Shown here one piece after another: positions 35,900 through 46,907 of a DNA stretch of 64,000 nt. The translations under genes were made by a program, and so were the position numbers. The notes beneath the pieces were generated by a model. The model saw only the letters and a list, made by a program, of their open reading frames with translations. It did no database searches and was not told where the DNA came from. The stretch's first letter is position 1; every line of letters starts with the position of its first letter. Source of the stretch: Solenopsis invicta (lineage: Eukaryota > Arthropoda > Insecta > Hymenoptera > Formicidae). Where the stretch lies: positions 620,001-684,000 of the forward strand of contig NC_052665.1 in NCBI RefSeq assembly GCF_016802725.1. The letters are read 5' to 3'.

Positions 35900-37425
35900 A
35901 AAGAACAAACCTCATGTAATTGCTTACATGCAAAAAGTGTAAAATATTATAAATATAATATTAATGATGTGTGTGTTCTAAAACACATCATTATTTTAAA
36001 TATTTAATTAATCTATTAATATTAAATTAATCTCTCCTATTTCTCGTCGCTTCAAATATTTTAAATAAATGTAGGACTTTTACAATTTTGAATTATCCGC
36101 GTTTCTCGTATTACCAATATAACATTCTTTAGTGTCAATAAAAACGGTGTTTTATTTTTAGTGAATATATAAATATTAGGCCTGTTCGTGTTGCTGCTCT
36201 TTTTGAATTAATTTCTTTGTCGTCTCTCTCTTTCTTACGATCAAATATATATTTATCTCATCTCGAGTGCAAAAATTTTTGGGGATTTCAAGCAACTCGA
36301 ACAAACCTATTCATAATCGAAGTTACACATTTTAATCGATCTTATCGCTTGCTTCAATTCCTAAAGAAAAAAAAATTTAATTATGTGAAAGCTGCTATGG
36401 ATACACACATATTTCAATACATTTTAATTCTATTAGGCGCGATGAAAATCTGTCATACTTGTTTATAATTATATTGATGAATAATAATATATATGTCGGA
36501 CATTGTGATTGACTAAATTAAAAAGTATTTCGTATTAATTGATATCAATGAAAAATGATGGAATTGGAAACAAATTATTGCTACGAAAATAAAGTAATCT
36601 TTACATTTGATTATAAACTTCTAACATTATTAATGTAATTTCAGACTTCATTATCACGTGCCATATTGTACTATTGTTACATTTTTAATTATTTTAATTT
36701 ATTTGGTATTATAAAAAATCAAAGATATAGAAAACATTTTGATATTATAATAATTACAAATATGCGCAACAGAAATTACAATGAAAAAAGATTTTATTTT
36801 CTTAGTATAAATATAATTAATAATTAATAAATATAATTGCTATTTTATGTTATATATTTTCTTTAGTGTGCAATAACACATAAGAAATATATATGCACAC
36901 ACGTTATAGAGGATATTATTTTATATAATATGTATCATTTCGCTACAATTATATTATGTTAACAACTTGAAAGCATCAGAGATGCAAGCATTAAAAACAA
37001 TTATTTACAGATAAAAATCATTAAAAAAAAATTTTTTTTTTATTCTTCTGTAAATATCATTTTTAATATTTTTTTTCTAAAAAGCAGTACACTTTGCTTG
37101 TGATAGGTGTTTACATAACATATATTAAAACAAAATTCATAAATAACACACCAAAGTTATATCAGCTTTTGATTTAACTGGTTTTGCAAAACAACTTTAT
37201 AATCAGTATATTTAGGAATATTATTTTACCCTTTGAACTGTTTTCTGGATATCGACCGTTCATCAATAAATACTCTTATGTAACTATAGTCATTTATAAA
37301 TCGAATACATTTCTTGATGCATTTAAGTTTTAAAATATCAATTAAGAAAGATATGATTTATAATTATGGTCAAAAATATTATCTCTAATATTTATATTGA
37401 GTCTTATAAAGGGATCAAGATGCAA

Positions 37426-37459
<34 letters not shown>

Positions 37460-37668
37460 TATCACACACACACAAAAAGAGCATAAAGTTTATAATTAGA
37501 GTAATATATATAATTTAATTAGAAATATTTTTGAATAATATTAAATATATAATATTAAATATATAATATTTTTCTAATTAATTAATTACTACACACTAAT
37601 TTAATCTCTGAATAATTTGCTCGTGCCAATATATATTTATATTAATATTAATCTTTGGAACACGGCAG
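35900..37668. other. no gene recognised; 5' flank of the aldolase paralogue
   Basis: Very AT-rich with a (TG)n tract at 37427-37458 followed by a short (CA) run that could pair with it. The missing first few codons of the aldolase paralogue should lie in an upstream exon somewhere here, but I cannot point to it. Confidence 0.45.
37427..37458. repeat. (TG)n microsatellite with facing (CA)n
   Basis: About 15 TG units, then TATTATCA and CACACACACA, forming a potential hairpin. Confidence 0.85.
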
Positions 37669-37956
37669 ATATCGTCACCTGATACCAGAAGTCCCGAACT
37701 CAAGCCTGCTGTATCTCTAGAACTAGAAAAAATCATCAAGACGATCAGTGCACCTAAAAAAGGACTATTGACCTGTGACGAATCACCTGAGAATCTAGAA
37801 CAAAGGTTTCAGGAAATCGGAGTAGATAATACCGAATCTACGAGACGTGCTTATCGAGAAATGTTATTATCGGCGGACAAGGTCGCTGCATGCGATGACT
37901 ATACAAATTTTAGATCGCGGCAAAGACGTAACGCAACAAATTCCAAATATTAGTTT

Positions 37957-37987
<31 letters not shown>

Positions 37988-39362
37988 GAGCGCGCGCGCG
38001 CAATAGTATTCAAGAATTAAAACAACACACTTTAATTATTAGAAATTTATTTCTTCTTTCAAACTTACAAATATGATAAAGTAAAAATCAATTAATTTAA
38101 CAGTCTTGCATGTTTTTAACTTCAGTCTCAATTCTCGCAATACATAAGCGGCGTGATTCTGCATCGTGAAACGATTCATCAGAGAACGTCGGAAGATGTG
38201 GAATTTGTCGAATTCCTGCGTCAAAGAAATATCATAGCCGGCGTGAAAGTTGATCGAGGTTTGGTGCCTCTTTTTGGTACAGAGGATGAGAAGACTACGC
38301 AAGGTTTGGATAACTTACAGGAGAAATGTGCTCGATACAAAGAAAAAGGCTGTCACTTTGCCAAGTGGAGATGTGTTTTTTCGATTTCGGAACGATGCCC
38401 CAGTCAACTAGCGATGATTACCAATGCAAATGTTCTTGCGAGGTGTTTGATCATGTTAATACATTTTTACAATTAACGTAGAATCACAAAAGCACATAAG
38501 AATTTGCTTGTAAAAAGTCTTTGCACAAGACAGAGTTCCATTGTATAATACAAAGTATTTTTAATTTTATACAGATTTGCCAGCATCTGCCAAAGCGCGC
38601 GCATGGTTCCCATAGTAGAACCAGAAATATTGAGCAATGGCGAATACGATATAGATCGGGCTTTGCAAGTTCATCAAGAAATGCTGTCCATCCTGTTTCG
38701 TACTTTGGAAAAATATCACGTGTACCTTGAGGGAATGGTTTTAAAGCCAGCGATGGTACTATCGGGTATAAAAAATGCAATAAAATACACGCCGCAGGTA
38801 TCACCTAATTTATTTTAATAATATAAAGCGATTCGAATTGTAATTCTTCTCTAATATATTTTTATTAAATATGCTTGTTCACATAATGTTATTGCGATCA
38901 TAGATTGTCGCCGAGTATACGCTGAAAGCATTACGAAGAACAGTACCCACGGCAGTTCCAGCAATTTTTTTTCTAAACGGCGGTCAAACTGACGAAGAAG
39001 CGGTGTTAAATCTGAACGCTATCAATGCATGTAATAATAAAAAACCATGGAGGCTCAGTTTTTGTTACGGACGTGCTCTACAGGTTTCCTTAAAAAAATT
39101 TATTTTATTCTTAATAAGATTTGTTATATTTTCTAATATCTATACATTTTTTGAAAAATGGAGACTACTCCAAAATGGTAAAGACAATTCCATAAATTTG
39201 ACTTATCGTCTGCTTCGTTAGAATACGGCGATGAAAATTTGGAAAAACAATCCAGAAAACGTGGATAAGGCTCAAGCAATATTTCTTAAAAGAGCGCAAT
39301 TATGCTCAGAAGCATCTTTGGGAAAGTTACGGATTGAAGAGAGCAAAATGATGTGTATTTGA
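37669..39362 (+). CDS. divergent class I fructose-bisphosphate aldolase paralogue (5' end not found)
   Basis: Exons 37669-37881, 38126-38442, 38575-38797, 38904-39083 and 39222-39362 join in phase to 357 residues plus a few missing N-terminal ones. Aldolase motifs are clear: LLTCDES, GVKVDRGLVPLFGT, FAKWRCVF, VEPEIL, LEGMVLKPAMV and YGRAL. By rabbit-muscle numbering, the Schiff-base Lys229 and Asp33, Lys107, Lys146, Arg148, Glu187 and Arg303 equivalents are kept. Differences are Ser271 to Asn (FFLNGGQ), Lys41 to Gln and Asn231 to Ala. The C-terminus is shorter (ending KMMCI) and lacks the usual final Tyr363 that assists catalysis. Only the first intron position is shared with the canonical gene 7.5 kb downstream, so this is not a recent copy. 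The first donor, AAG|GTCGCT, is weak. It may have altered substrate, low activity or a non-catalytic role. Confidence 0.85.
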
Positions 39363-40499
39363 TCGTGAATTAAACAGATACATATTTAGTTTTCCCTTTT
39401 TGTATGTATTTACAGCATTCATAAAATTTTACAATCAAAAATTTTGATATAATACAGTATTTTAAATATTTGTTAGATAATTTTTTTGTTAAATAATATT
39501 TTAATAAATAAAAATGTGTAAAATTAATAATTTGAGCAAAATGTACATGATTTAGGTATATGAAAATTCTAACTTCCAAAATTTCCAAAAATCAGAATAT
39601 ATGATGTTTGACAATAAAATAAATTATTTAGCACATATGATGCTAAACGTAATGCTTAATGGAAATATCTTCCTTAATAGTTTTTTGTGTAAAGTGTAAT
39701 TTTTATCAAATCTTGTGGGTATAAACTATAAATATCATCGTTCACATTCACTACTGTTAATTTATAATTTTGAACACATTGAATAGATTTATAATATAAT
39801 ATAAAAAACATCAGTAAGACGTTCACTCGATTAAAAAAAAAAGTTCTTATCACTTAACTGTTTTTACTGATAGATAAGGACCACACAAAGTGAATGGATC
39901 GAGCCCACTTTAGCAATCAACTATCACTCGCGATAAGAGAATCCGGTTAAGAGAAAGGATGGAGGCTCGTCTAACTGATTCTTATACGGCCACAAATGCT
40001 TCAACCTTTAATATCGCATTTAAAAAATTTCGTCACTTTAGGTAAATGTTAAGTAAGGTGCCCTTGACTGACCTCTAAAGTAACGGTTCTCAATTTAAGG
40101 CTCCCGTACGCGAACTTGCCTGTATTCAACTGGTCGATATGTCGTCATCTGTCCCCGGCGAATTGCTCCAATGCCCTCCTTCCTGGATAACTCTCACCAC
40201 GTGGTATTACGCCAGTAACGTAACAGTCGTGTGCTGCAAAAAATATCGCTGTTTCCCAGTTAAAGAAAATTCGCTCGAACGATACTTTTTTACGTTCACG
40301 ATCAATGAGATGAATGCTGTTATTTTTTAATAAATTTTTATAATAATAATAATAATAGAGTCACAAATATATCTATTAAATTATAATATATATTACGTAT
40401 GCATCGTTTTGATATGTTATATTTTGTTTAATATTTTTACATTATGTACTTTTTTGTGTATAAATTTGTCAACTTGTTAGTACTTAATATTTTACAGAC
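39363..40499. other. no gene recognised
   Basis: Probable 3' untranslated region of the aldolase paralogue (AATAAA near 39617), then AT-rich spacer. A short open frame begins at an ATG at 40139 in a moderately GC stretch but shows no domain. Confidence 0.4.
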
Positions 40500-40779
40500 G
40501 TACGTATTACGTTCTTTGACCCTAGCCTTTAGTCACGTCACATGACGTAAGCCGTAAGCCGACCGGCTGATCTCTACCCGTTCTACCTTCAATGATGTAA
40601 AGTTGAGTACCCTCATGTACAGAGCTGTAAGAGCGCACGCGCGTGATAAACACACAATCAAACTTTGAAACCGACATCCGACGGCGGCTGGCGCAATCTT
40701 TCTCAGTCGTACTCCAACCATCGGGTGGATAATAACAGGCGCTCGCGCGACACAAATCGATTCTCATCCTTACAACTAG
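40500..40779 (+). promoter_or_regulatory. CpG-richer patch, possible promoter and noncoding exon
   Basis: The stretch is richer in CG and contains TCACGTCACATGACGTAAG-type palindromic words resembling CRE/ATF sites. It ends in a good donor-like sequence, AACTAG|GTGAGT, at 40780. A distal 5' UTR exon of the aldolase gene at 46.9 kb is one possibility; no coding frame supports another gene. Confidence 0.25.
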
Positions 40780-42042
40780 GTGAGTCCACGTGCTGCTTCA
40801 CTTCCACGACAGAAAAATTCTCTATCCATGGGACGTACCTTACTCTACAAGTATCGATCGTCTCGCATTCGCATAGGTATCGCCTCGATGAATACCTAAA
40901 ATTTTACGCACAATCTATCTATACCAACCTTTGACCTTGACTGACATTTCGTCGCCATCGTCGTCGTGCGCGACTTGTCCTATCGCTATTCAATGACATT
41001 AAGTATCAATCGCCTATATTATCTTCGAAATTCTTATGTTCTCCATCATGACTCCAAAATTTTGCTTGTTGCACGCGTCCCATCACTCATTACGTACGCA
41101 AGCGCGTAAGAATATAAGAGATATTTTTGCAACGTGAATGTCTCGACAAACGTAGTCGATTCTGAGCTTCAAGTTGAAGCAATTTTTCTAAAAAAAAAAA
41201 ATAAAAAAAAAATGCTGCAATATAAAAAATTATATATTTTTAAATATATTTTAACCCAGTGATTAATAAATAACTTTATTATCACAAATGAATACAGATA
41301 TCAATTTCGTATATTTATAAAATACAAATTAACTATAAACATTAGGTCAACTTGAATAGTCGAATACACTATATGTATTATTGATAATTATTATGTATTA
41401 CAAGTATATATACAATATCTATGCGCCATTAGTAGTAATGTAGAAATATTTAATTTAAAACAAACTAAAGATAATAAAAAATTTATTTTCAGTTTGCTTT
41501 GAAATTAAATATATGCTCAGCGAATGAAATTTCAGCAATGCTAAAAATCAAAATGTAATAAAAGTCAATTGTCATCGAACGTTAAATTAGCATTAATTAA
41601 TTTATCATGAGCAATTATAATTATGCTACAGCAATGTATAAAATTAGAAGAGCTATTTATAAACAGATATCATTTGTGCAATCGAATGATTAAGCGAACA
41701 AATGTGCGAAAACATATCAACAGTACATATGTATAGATGCAAATATTCATTGTCAATGTCACATACATTCTTTTAATTTATAACATAATTGGTCAAAATT
41801 ATTTTTACCGTTTTTACTGTTTTTTGCCTAGTATAATTATATTTAAAAAAATACTCGCTTTTGCTTATATTGCAACAAATGTAATAAAATTGCAAAATTT
41901 AGAAAAAAAAACAAACTTATATTTAAAACGTGTTACAAAGACGCTCAGTTTAAATTCATTCTTCTACATATAGTGATAAAAAATCGATACATTTCTTCCT
42001 TTTCTGAAAGTTGTGAAAGTTTATTTCAAAGCCGTTTAATTA
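40780..42042. other. no gene recognised
   Basis: CpG-containing DNA to about 41150, then AT-rich spacer. No repeat or coding structure identified. Confidence 0.4.
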
Positions 42043-44856
42043 TCACTGAGCTATTTCAAGTTTCACTAGAAAGTAGTTTATTTGATTATTTATTTTGACT
42101 TTCACCATGCACTCTTCTTCGATAACTGTGATATTTGCATAACGATAACTATCATAAAAATACAGTTGTTCTAAATATATCCTATTGCTATGCAAATCAC
42201 ATTCTGGCGAATTGCCAACTTCTATGTCTACGTTGCACATTTGTTTACCCGCTGATGATGTAATTTGTGTCCACGTATGTATATGTCGCTTAAGAAGAGG
42301 CTCCCAAATCCTTTTAATTTCAAAAGTTTATCATCACGTAGAATTCACAAATACAAAAATATTACACACCCACACATACCTTTATCCTAAGTTCAATATA
42401 GGATTAATTAATTCATTAATTAATTGCTTCATTAATTAATTAATTAGGATTAAGAATTCTTTCTAAGAAATAATTTTTCCAATGCGTAAATCTGTCAAAA
42501 TCCAAAATTACTTTTTTCACTAAAATAACATTTTTTTTGTCCTAATCTTTATAATGAATTAAAATAATGCAAATCCCACCTGTCAATCTACATTCATTGT
42601 CTGTGAAGATTTTCGTGCGAATTTGATAGATAATGAGTCTCTACGCCAAATAACATGTAATTTTACCGGTACAGCATCATGTATTGACCGTCGAACAGAC
42701 TCGTTTCGAACTGTGAAAAGTTACTAATAAGACAATTAATTAAATCGGTCCTTTCTTAAAGAAGCGATTATTTTAATTGACCCATCAAATCGATCTAATA
42801 TATTTGTGATTACTAATATACATACATTATATAAAATGAGAGTAAATCCAGATATAGAATACATGCAGCAAATGTCTTTAATCTTTTTTCCCTTTTTATT
42901 TCTATTAAAATTCTTTTCTAACCATTTATTATAAATAATCACGAAACAATCTTTAAAATATAATCAAATTTACTAAAAACTACAAATGTCTATTTTTGTG
43001 TTTGTTTAATATTTGCAACCTTATCTACGTACATCTTGAAAAACTTATCTATACATTTAAATGCAAAATGTGCTATCTTAATAGAATCTAAATAAGTGTT
43101 GTGCAAATCTTGTTGTTTATAGCAAGAATAATCGATTCGTTTAATTTGGCATAGCAAATCATTTTACTACATCGCACCAGAATGTATAAAAATGATTCAT
43201 GCAACTCATACCGTTATATCTTTAGGAGATTAAGAAGTTACTGATTACGTCCAAGTATCACCAGAAAACAATAATATTATCGCTTCACAAATGCAACTCA
43301 CTGCTCACGGTTTTCCTTAATAAATTTATATCATAAAAAATATAAAAAAAATTTAAAAATTTGAAATTGAAATTTATATATGTATATGTATATATCTTAA
43401 AATTTTTTTTATACTTTTTATAGAAATTTAAGGAAAGTCGTGAGCAGTGAGTTGTTTGTGAAGCTTAATAGAATCTAAATAAGTGTTGTGCAAATCTTGT
43501 TGTTTATAGCAAGAATAATCGATTCGTTTAATTTGGCATAGCAAATCATTTTACTACATCGCACCATAATGCATGTGCGATGATTAGCTCAAATATGCAC
43601 TGAGAAAAATCTCCAGAGAATAACGATCGGATTATCCTGTTAAAAAGTCACAAACAGATATTTCCGATTATTTACTCGTAGATTGGAATGTGCAGAAATG
43701 AACGGATAATCTGTTTAAAAAGGTGACTATCCGACAGATTATCCGTTTATTTCCGGATATTCCGATCTAAATAATCGAAAATATCCGTTTGTTACTTTTT
43801 AACGGGATAAATCTGATCGAAATTTTTCTCAGTGTGGTAAAAATGCTTAGCTCAAGTTCATGCAACTCATATCGTTATACCTTTAGAGATCAAGAGGTTA
43901 CTGATTACGTCAAAGTATTACCGGAGAACGATGGTATTATCGCTTCACAAACAACTCACTGCTCACGACTTTCCTTAAATTTCTATAAAAAGTATAAAAA
44001 AAATTTTAAGATATATACATATACATATATAAATTTCAATTTCAAATTTTTAAATTTTTTTTATATTTTTTATGATATAAATCTATTAAGGAAAACCGTG
44101 AGCAGTGAGTTGCATTTGTGAAGCGATAATATTATTGTTTTCTGGTGATACTTGGACGTAATCAGTAACTTCTTAATCTCCTAAAGATATAACGGTATGA
44201 GTTGCATGAATCATTTTTATACATTCTGGTGCGATGTAGTCAAATTATTTGCTATGTCATATATGTTTGTATCTTTTAAATAAATAATCCGTTATTTATT
44301 ATAATAGTCTGATTATTTTAGGCAATTTTTATTACTATTACACAATAAAGATAAAAATTGTTGTTTAGTAATCGGAATTTTTTGTCAAAAATTGACAAAG
44401 AATTTAATTATTTTTTCCAAAAAATAGTTTTTTTTTAATTTAATTGTTCCTTATTTAAGAGACGATCACTTGTATTTTTTCAATTTAATTTAAGAAAAAA
44501 AATTATTTATTTTATTCACACATCATACAAGAAATATTCATTTGCATATACATTTACAAAAATTATAAATTATAAATAAAATAAAACGCATTCAAAAATA
44601 ATTTTTATTAAATAATTTTTATCAAAATTAAATAGAAATAGAATTATAGAAATGAGCAATAAGAGTCAAAATTCTCGTATATTTAGCTTACCATTCTTTC
44701 GTAACTCTCTTCGCGACGACAGCCGAATATACCCTCTTTTCTGCAGTTCTTGTATTTCTTCATAAATTTTTATCTTTAGTTGCGCGGCACGACTTACACT
44801 CTTAAAGTTTTTCAAAACTACCAAGAGCGAGTATGTTGTGCGGTGCTTTCTTACGT
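42043..44856 (-). CDS. two candidate coding exons of an unidentified gene
   Basis: Minus-strand segment 44856-44692 lies between an acceptor (TTTGTACACAG) and a donor (AATG|GTAAGC) and is fully open; it includes SLLVVLKNFKSVSRAAQLK and IYEEIQELQKRGYIRL. Segment 42251-42043, after an ATCATCAG acceptor, is open in the matching phase and ends with a stop; it includes MCNVDIEVGNSPECDLHSN and IEEECMVKVKINNQINYFLV. The two join in frame around the large palindrome at 43.1-44.3 kb. No ATG was found upstream: a donor-like GTAAGT follows an open stretch near 45105, but that frame holds a stop. No domain is recognised. This may be a real gene with unseen 5' exons, a pseudogene, or chance. Confidence 0.3.
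43077..44258. mobile_element. compound palindromic element with internal direct repeat
   Basis: The block beginning AATAGAATCTAAATAAGTG occurs at about 43080 and again at about 43468 in the same orientation. The segment 43140-43463 recurs in reverse complement at about 43858-44250. Within it, GCTTCACAAATGCAACTCAC faces GTGAGTTGTTTGTGAAGC, giving an inner palindrome. A separate MITE occupies the centre (43598-43834). No coding frame. Confidence 0.85.
43598..43834. mobile_element. MITE with CACTGAGAAAAAT ends, nested in the palindrome
   Basis: CACTGAGAAAAATCTCCAG faces GATCGAAATTTTTCTCAGTG. Inner arms include GGATTATCC.GTTAAAAAGT and ACTTTTTAACGGGATAAATC, and several ATCCG/CGGAT words repeat inside. 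Confidence 0.85.
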
Positions 44857-44944
44857 CTGTGTACAAATAATACCGTAAGATTCAACAATGTCAAGATTAC
44901 CCCCATAATAACATACATAAAATAGCATATTAAATAATATGCTA

Positions 44945-45055
44945 TATCCCAATCAGCAGACAGTGTTTTTTAAATGTTTTTTTAAATATTTATTCTTCAT
45001 TATAACATTTTTTAAATATTTAAGACATTTAAAAAATATTATTTTCTGATTGGGA
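44945..45055. repeat. AT-rich hairpin bounded by TCCCAATCAG
   Basis: ATCCCAATCAGCAGACAGTG faces TTTTCTGATTGGGAT, with inner AAATGTTTTTTAAATATT-type complementary runs. A tiny MITE is likely. Confidence 0.7.
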
Positions 45056-45129
45056 TGCTTTGTTTGGAATATATGTGAAACAAGTTGTTAATTAAAACTT
45101 ACAAACAGTATTAAGAGTAAAATAGTGAA

Positions 45130-45961
45130 TGAAGCGATTGTAATGGGTTCAGGCTGCGATGTCAGCGTCTCAGGTTGCACGAGAATTCAGGATGGAGCAG
45201 GATGAGCACATTCATCGAAACGCGGAACGTCTGCGCGCGGAGAACGTCTGCGCGTGCTGCATTGCGGCTTGCGGCTAGCTCGCTCTCTCCTTCCCTGCCA
45301 CGACGAACGCATTCCTCCGCCACCCTCGCGAATCCCACTTACCCTCTTCGTTTCCCTGTCTGGCGATCACGGGTACTGCACTGCAGCCAGGTACATGCAC
45401 CCACCCCTCTCCCCGTATCTGCGCCAGCGTCGTCATTGCAGCAGGCGCTGCCCCTGCCGCCCCTGGTGCATCCCTGGTACACGAAGGAACTGAAGGAAGC
45501 GACAGTCGCGAAGAGACAGTTCGCTGAAGAACGTTGCGACGAGCGGGCGAGATGTAGTCGAACAGCCGCGCGGGGTCCTATCATCCCCCATGCCCCGGTG
45601 CGCTCATTCCTTTTCATCTTCACCTTCTTTTATTCCTATAAATCTTTTCTTCTCTCGTCGTGTATCGGTGTTATCGGATCAATTGTTATTATCATCACGC
45701 AATCTCGTTTCTTCGTGGCGGGAGCGCAAAGAATGCAAAGCTCGATCGCCGAATAAGAGAGCATTCTCCAATTGTGACGGTAGCACCACAGAGAGTTGCG
45801 ACGACTATCCTTTATATAATTATATTAGCTTGTGTGAAAATGCATGCCTCTCGTTTATTATAGTCATCGTTATTCCATCGCGTACGTGTAACGTGCACGC
45901 GCATCCGATAAGCCGAATAAGCCGTCTCCGTCACTTCGATCATCCCGAGTCCTCGAAAAAA
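45130..45961 (+). promoter_or_regulatory. CpG-rich promoter and probable 5' UTR exon of the aldolase gene
   Basis: This is the GC-richest stretch between 36 and 46 kb. It is open in several frames on both strands, as CpG islands often are, without protein-family signal. It ends at a donor-like TCGAAAAAA|GTAAGA at 45962, which would splice to the acceptor GCATTGCAG just before the aldolase ATG at 46908. The translation of 45175-45756 looks compositional (Pro/Arg/Ala-rich), so I do not call it a protein. Confidence 0.5.
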
Positions 45962-46100
45962 GTAAGAATCTAACTTGTGATTCTTGATCCAAGATTGCGT
46001 TTTTTTTTTTTTTTTTGTGATCGATAGCAAGTACTGAATTCAGAATTTCGACGCTTCAATCCAGAGATTATTATCAATCGCTTGTGTTATAGAACATCGA

Positions 46101-46235
46101 CCCTAGCAGCACAAGATATCGTATGAATATTTTAGAATATTCTAGATATCGTACGAACATTCGTACAATATCGTGATATCGTGCGTATATTTCCAAAATG
46201 TCACAATATTTGTTCAATATCATGCGCTGTTAGGG
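46101..46235. mobile_element. small MITE with CCCTA(G/A)CAGC ends
   Basis: CCCTAGCAGCACAAGATATC faces GATATTG-type sequence and GCGCTGTTAGGG. The interior has repeated ATATCGTACGA words. It lies in the inferred 5' UTR intron of aldolase. Confidence 0.65.
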
Positions 46236-46351
46236 GAATAATGTTAAATTTCTTTTGATTAACTGATGGACAATTAACAATTTTGAATTAACCGTAAATG
46301 TAATTTTTTATTTATCTATTAATGGGGACGAAAGACTGTAATTCTGCATTT

Positions 46352-46719
46352 TAGTGCTACAAGGGCCAATGTCCGAATTTGCAAATTATCTAAAATTTAA
46401 AATTCATTTTTTATATTTCTAAAACAGCGAGTAAATTTGTACGTAATTTGTGTTTTTTATATTTTAATTTAATTATTAATGTAATGTTGTGACTGATGTT
46501 TATGAAATTAATGAGTGATGAGTAAACGAGACCTACGTACACATTGGCCGTTTTTGCACAAAGGTTAAAATAAGATTGGCTTCTATACAATTATTATTTT
46601 TGAAAATGTATTCGTAGAAGGACATTGGCCCTTTTTAAAATAATAGTGGTTCTCATTCAGAGTTCATTAATGTATATAACTCGAATTTGGCAATTGTGGA
46701 CATTGGCCCTTTTAGCACC
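46352..46719. mobile_element. inverted-repeat element with repeated ACATTGGCC motif
   Basis: AGTGCTACAAGGGCCAATGT at the left faces ACATTGGCCCTTTTAGCACC at the right. Two further direct copies of ACATTGGCC(G/C)TTTTT occur inside, at about 46541 and 46622. It ends about 190 bases before the aldolase start codon. Confidence 0.75.
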
Positions 46720-46907
46720 AAGGTACAGAATTGTTGATGATTCTAATTCATTTTGTATGGATTATTTTAATTCCGGATTCATCTTAAGCAGGTTGCTATG
46801 CGAGTTTTGAAGATCACCAAAGGATTCACAATTTTCACTAATTTAAAATTAACTCAACGCGCAATTGTGTAATTGGTTAATAGAGTAATATGTTGGCATT
46901 GCAGAAA

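Noticed and set aside
45175..45756. 193-codon open frame upstream of aldolase
   Set aside because: It lies in a CpG-rich island that is open in several frames on both strands, is Pro/Arg/Ala-rich with no domain, and overlaps the likely aldolase promoter and 5' UTR exon.
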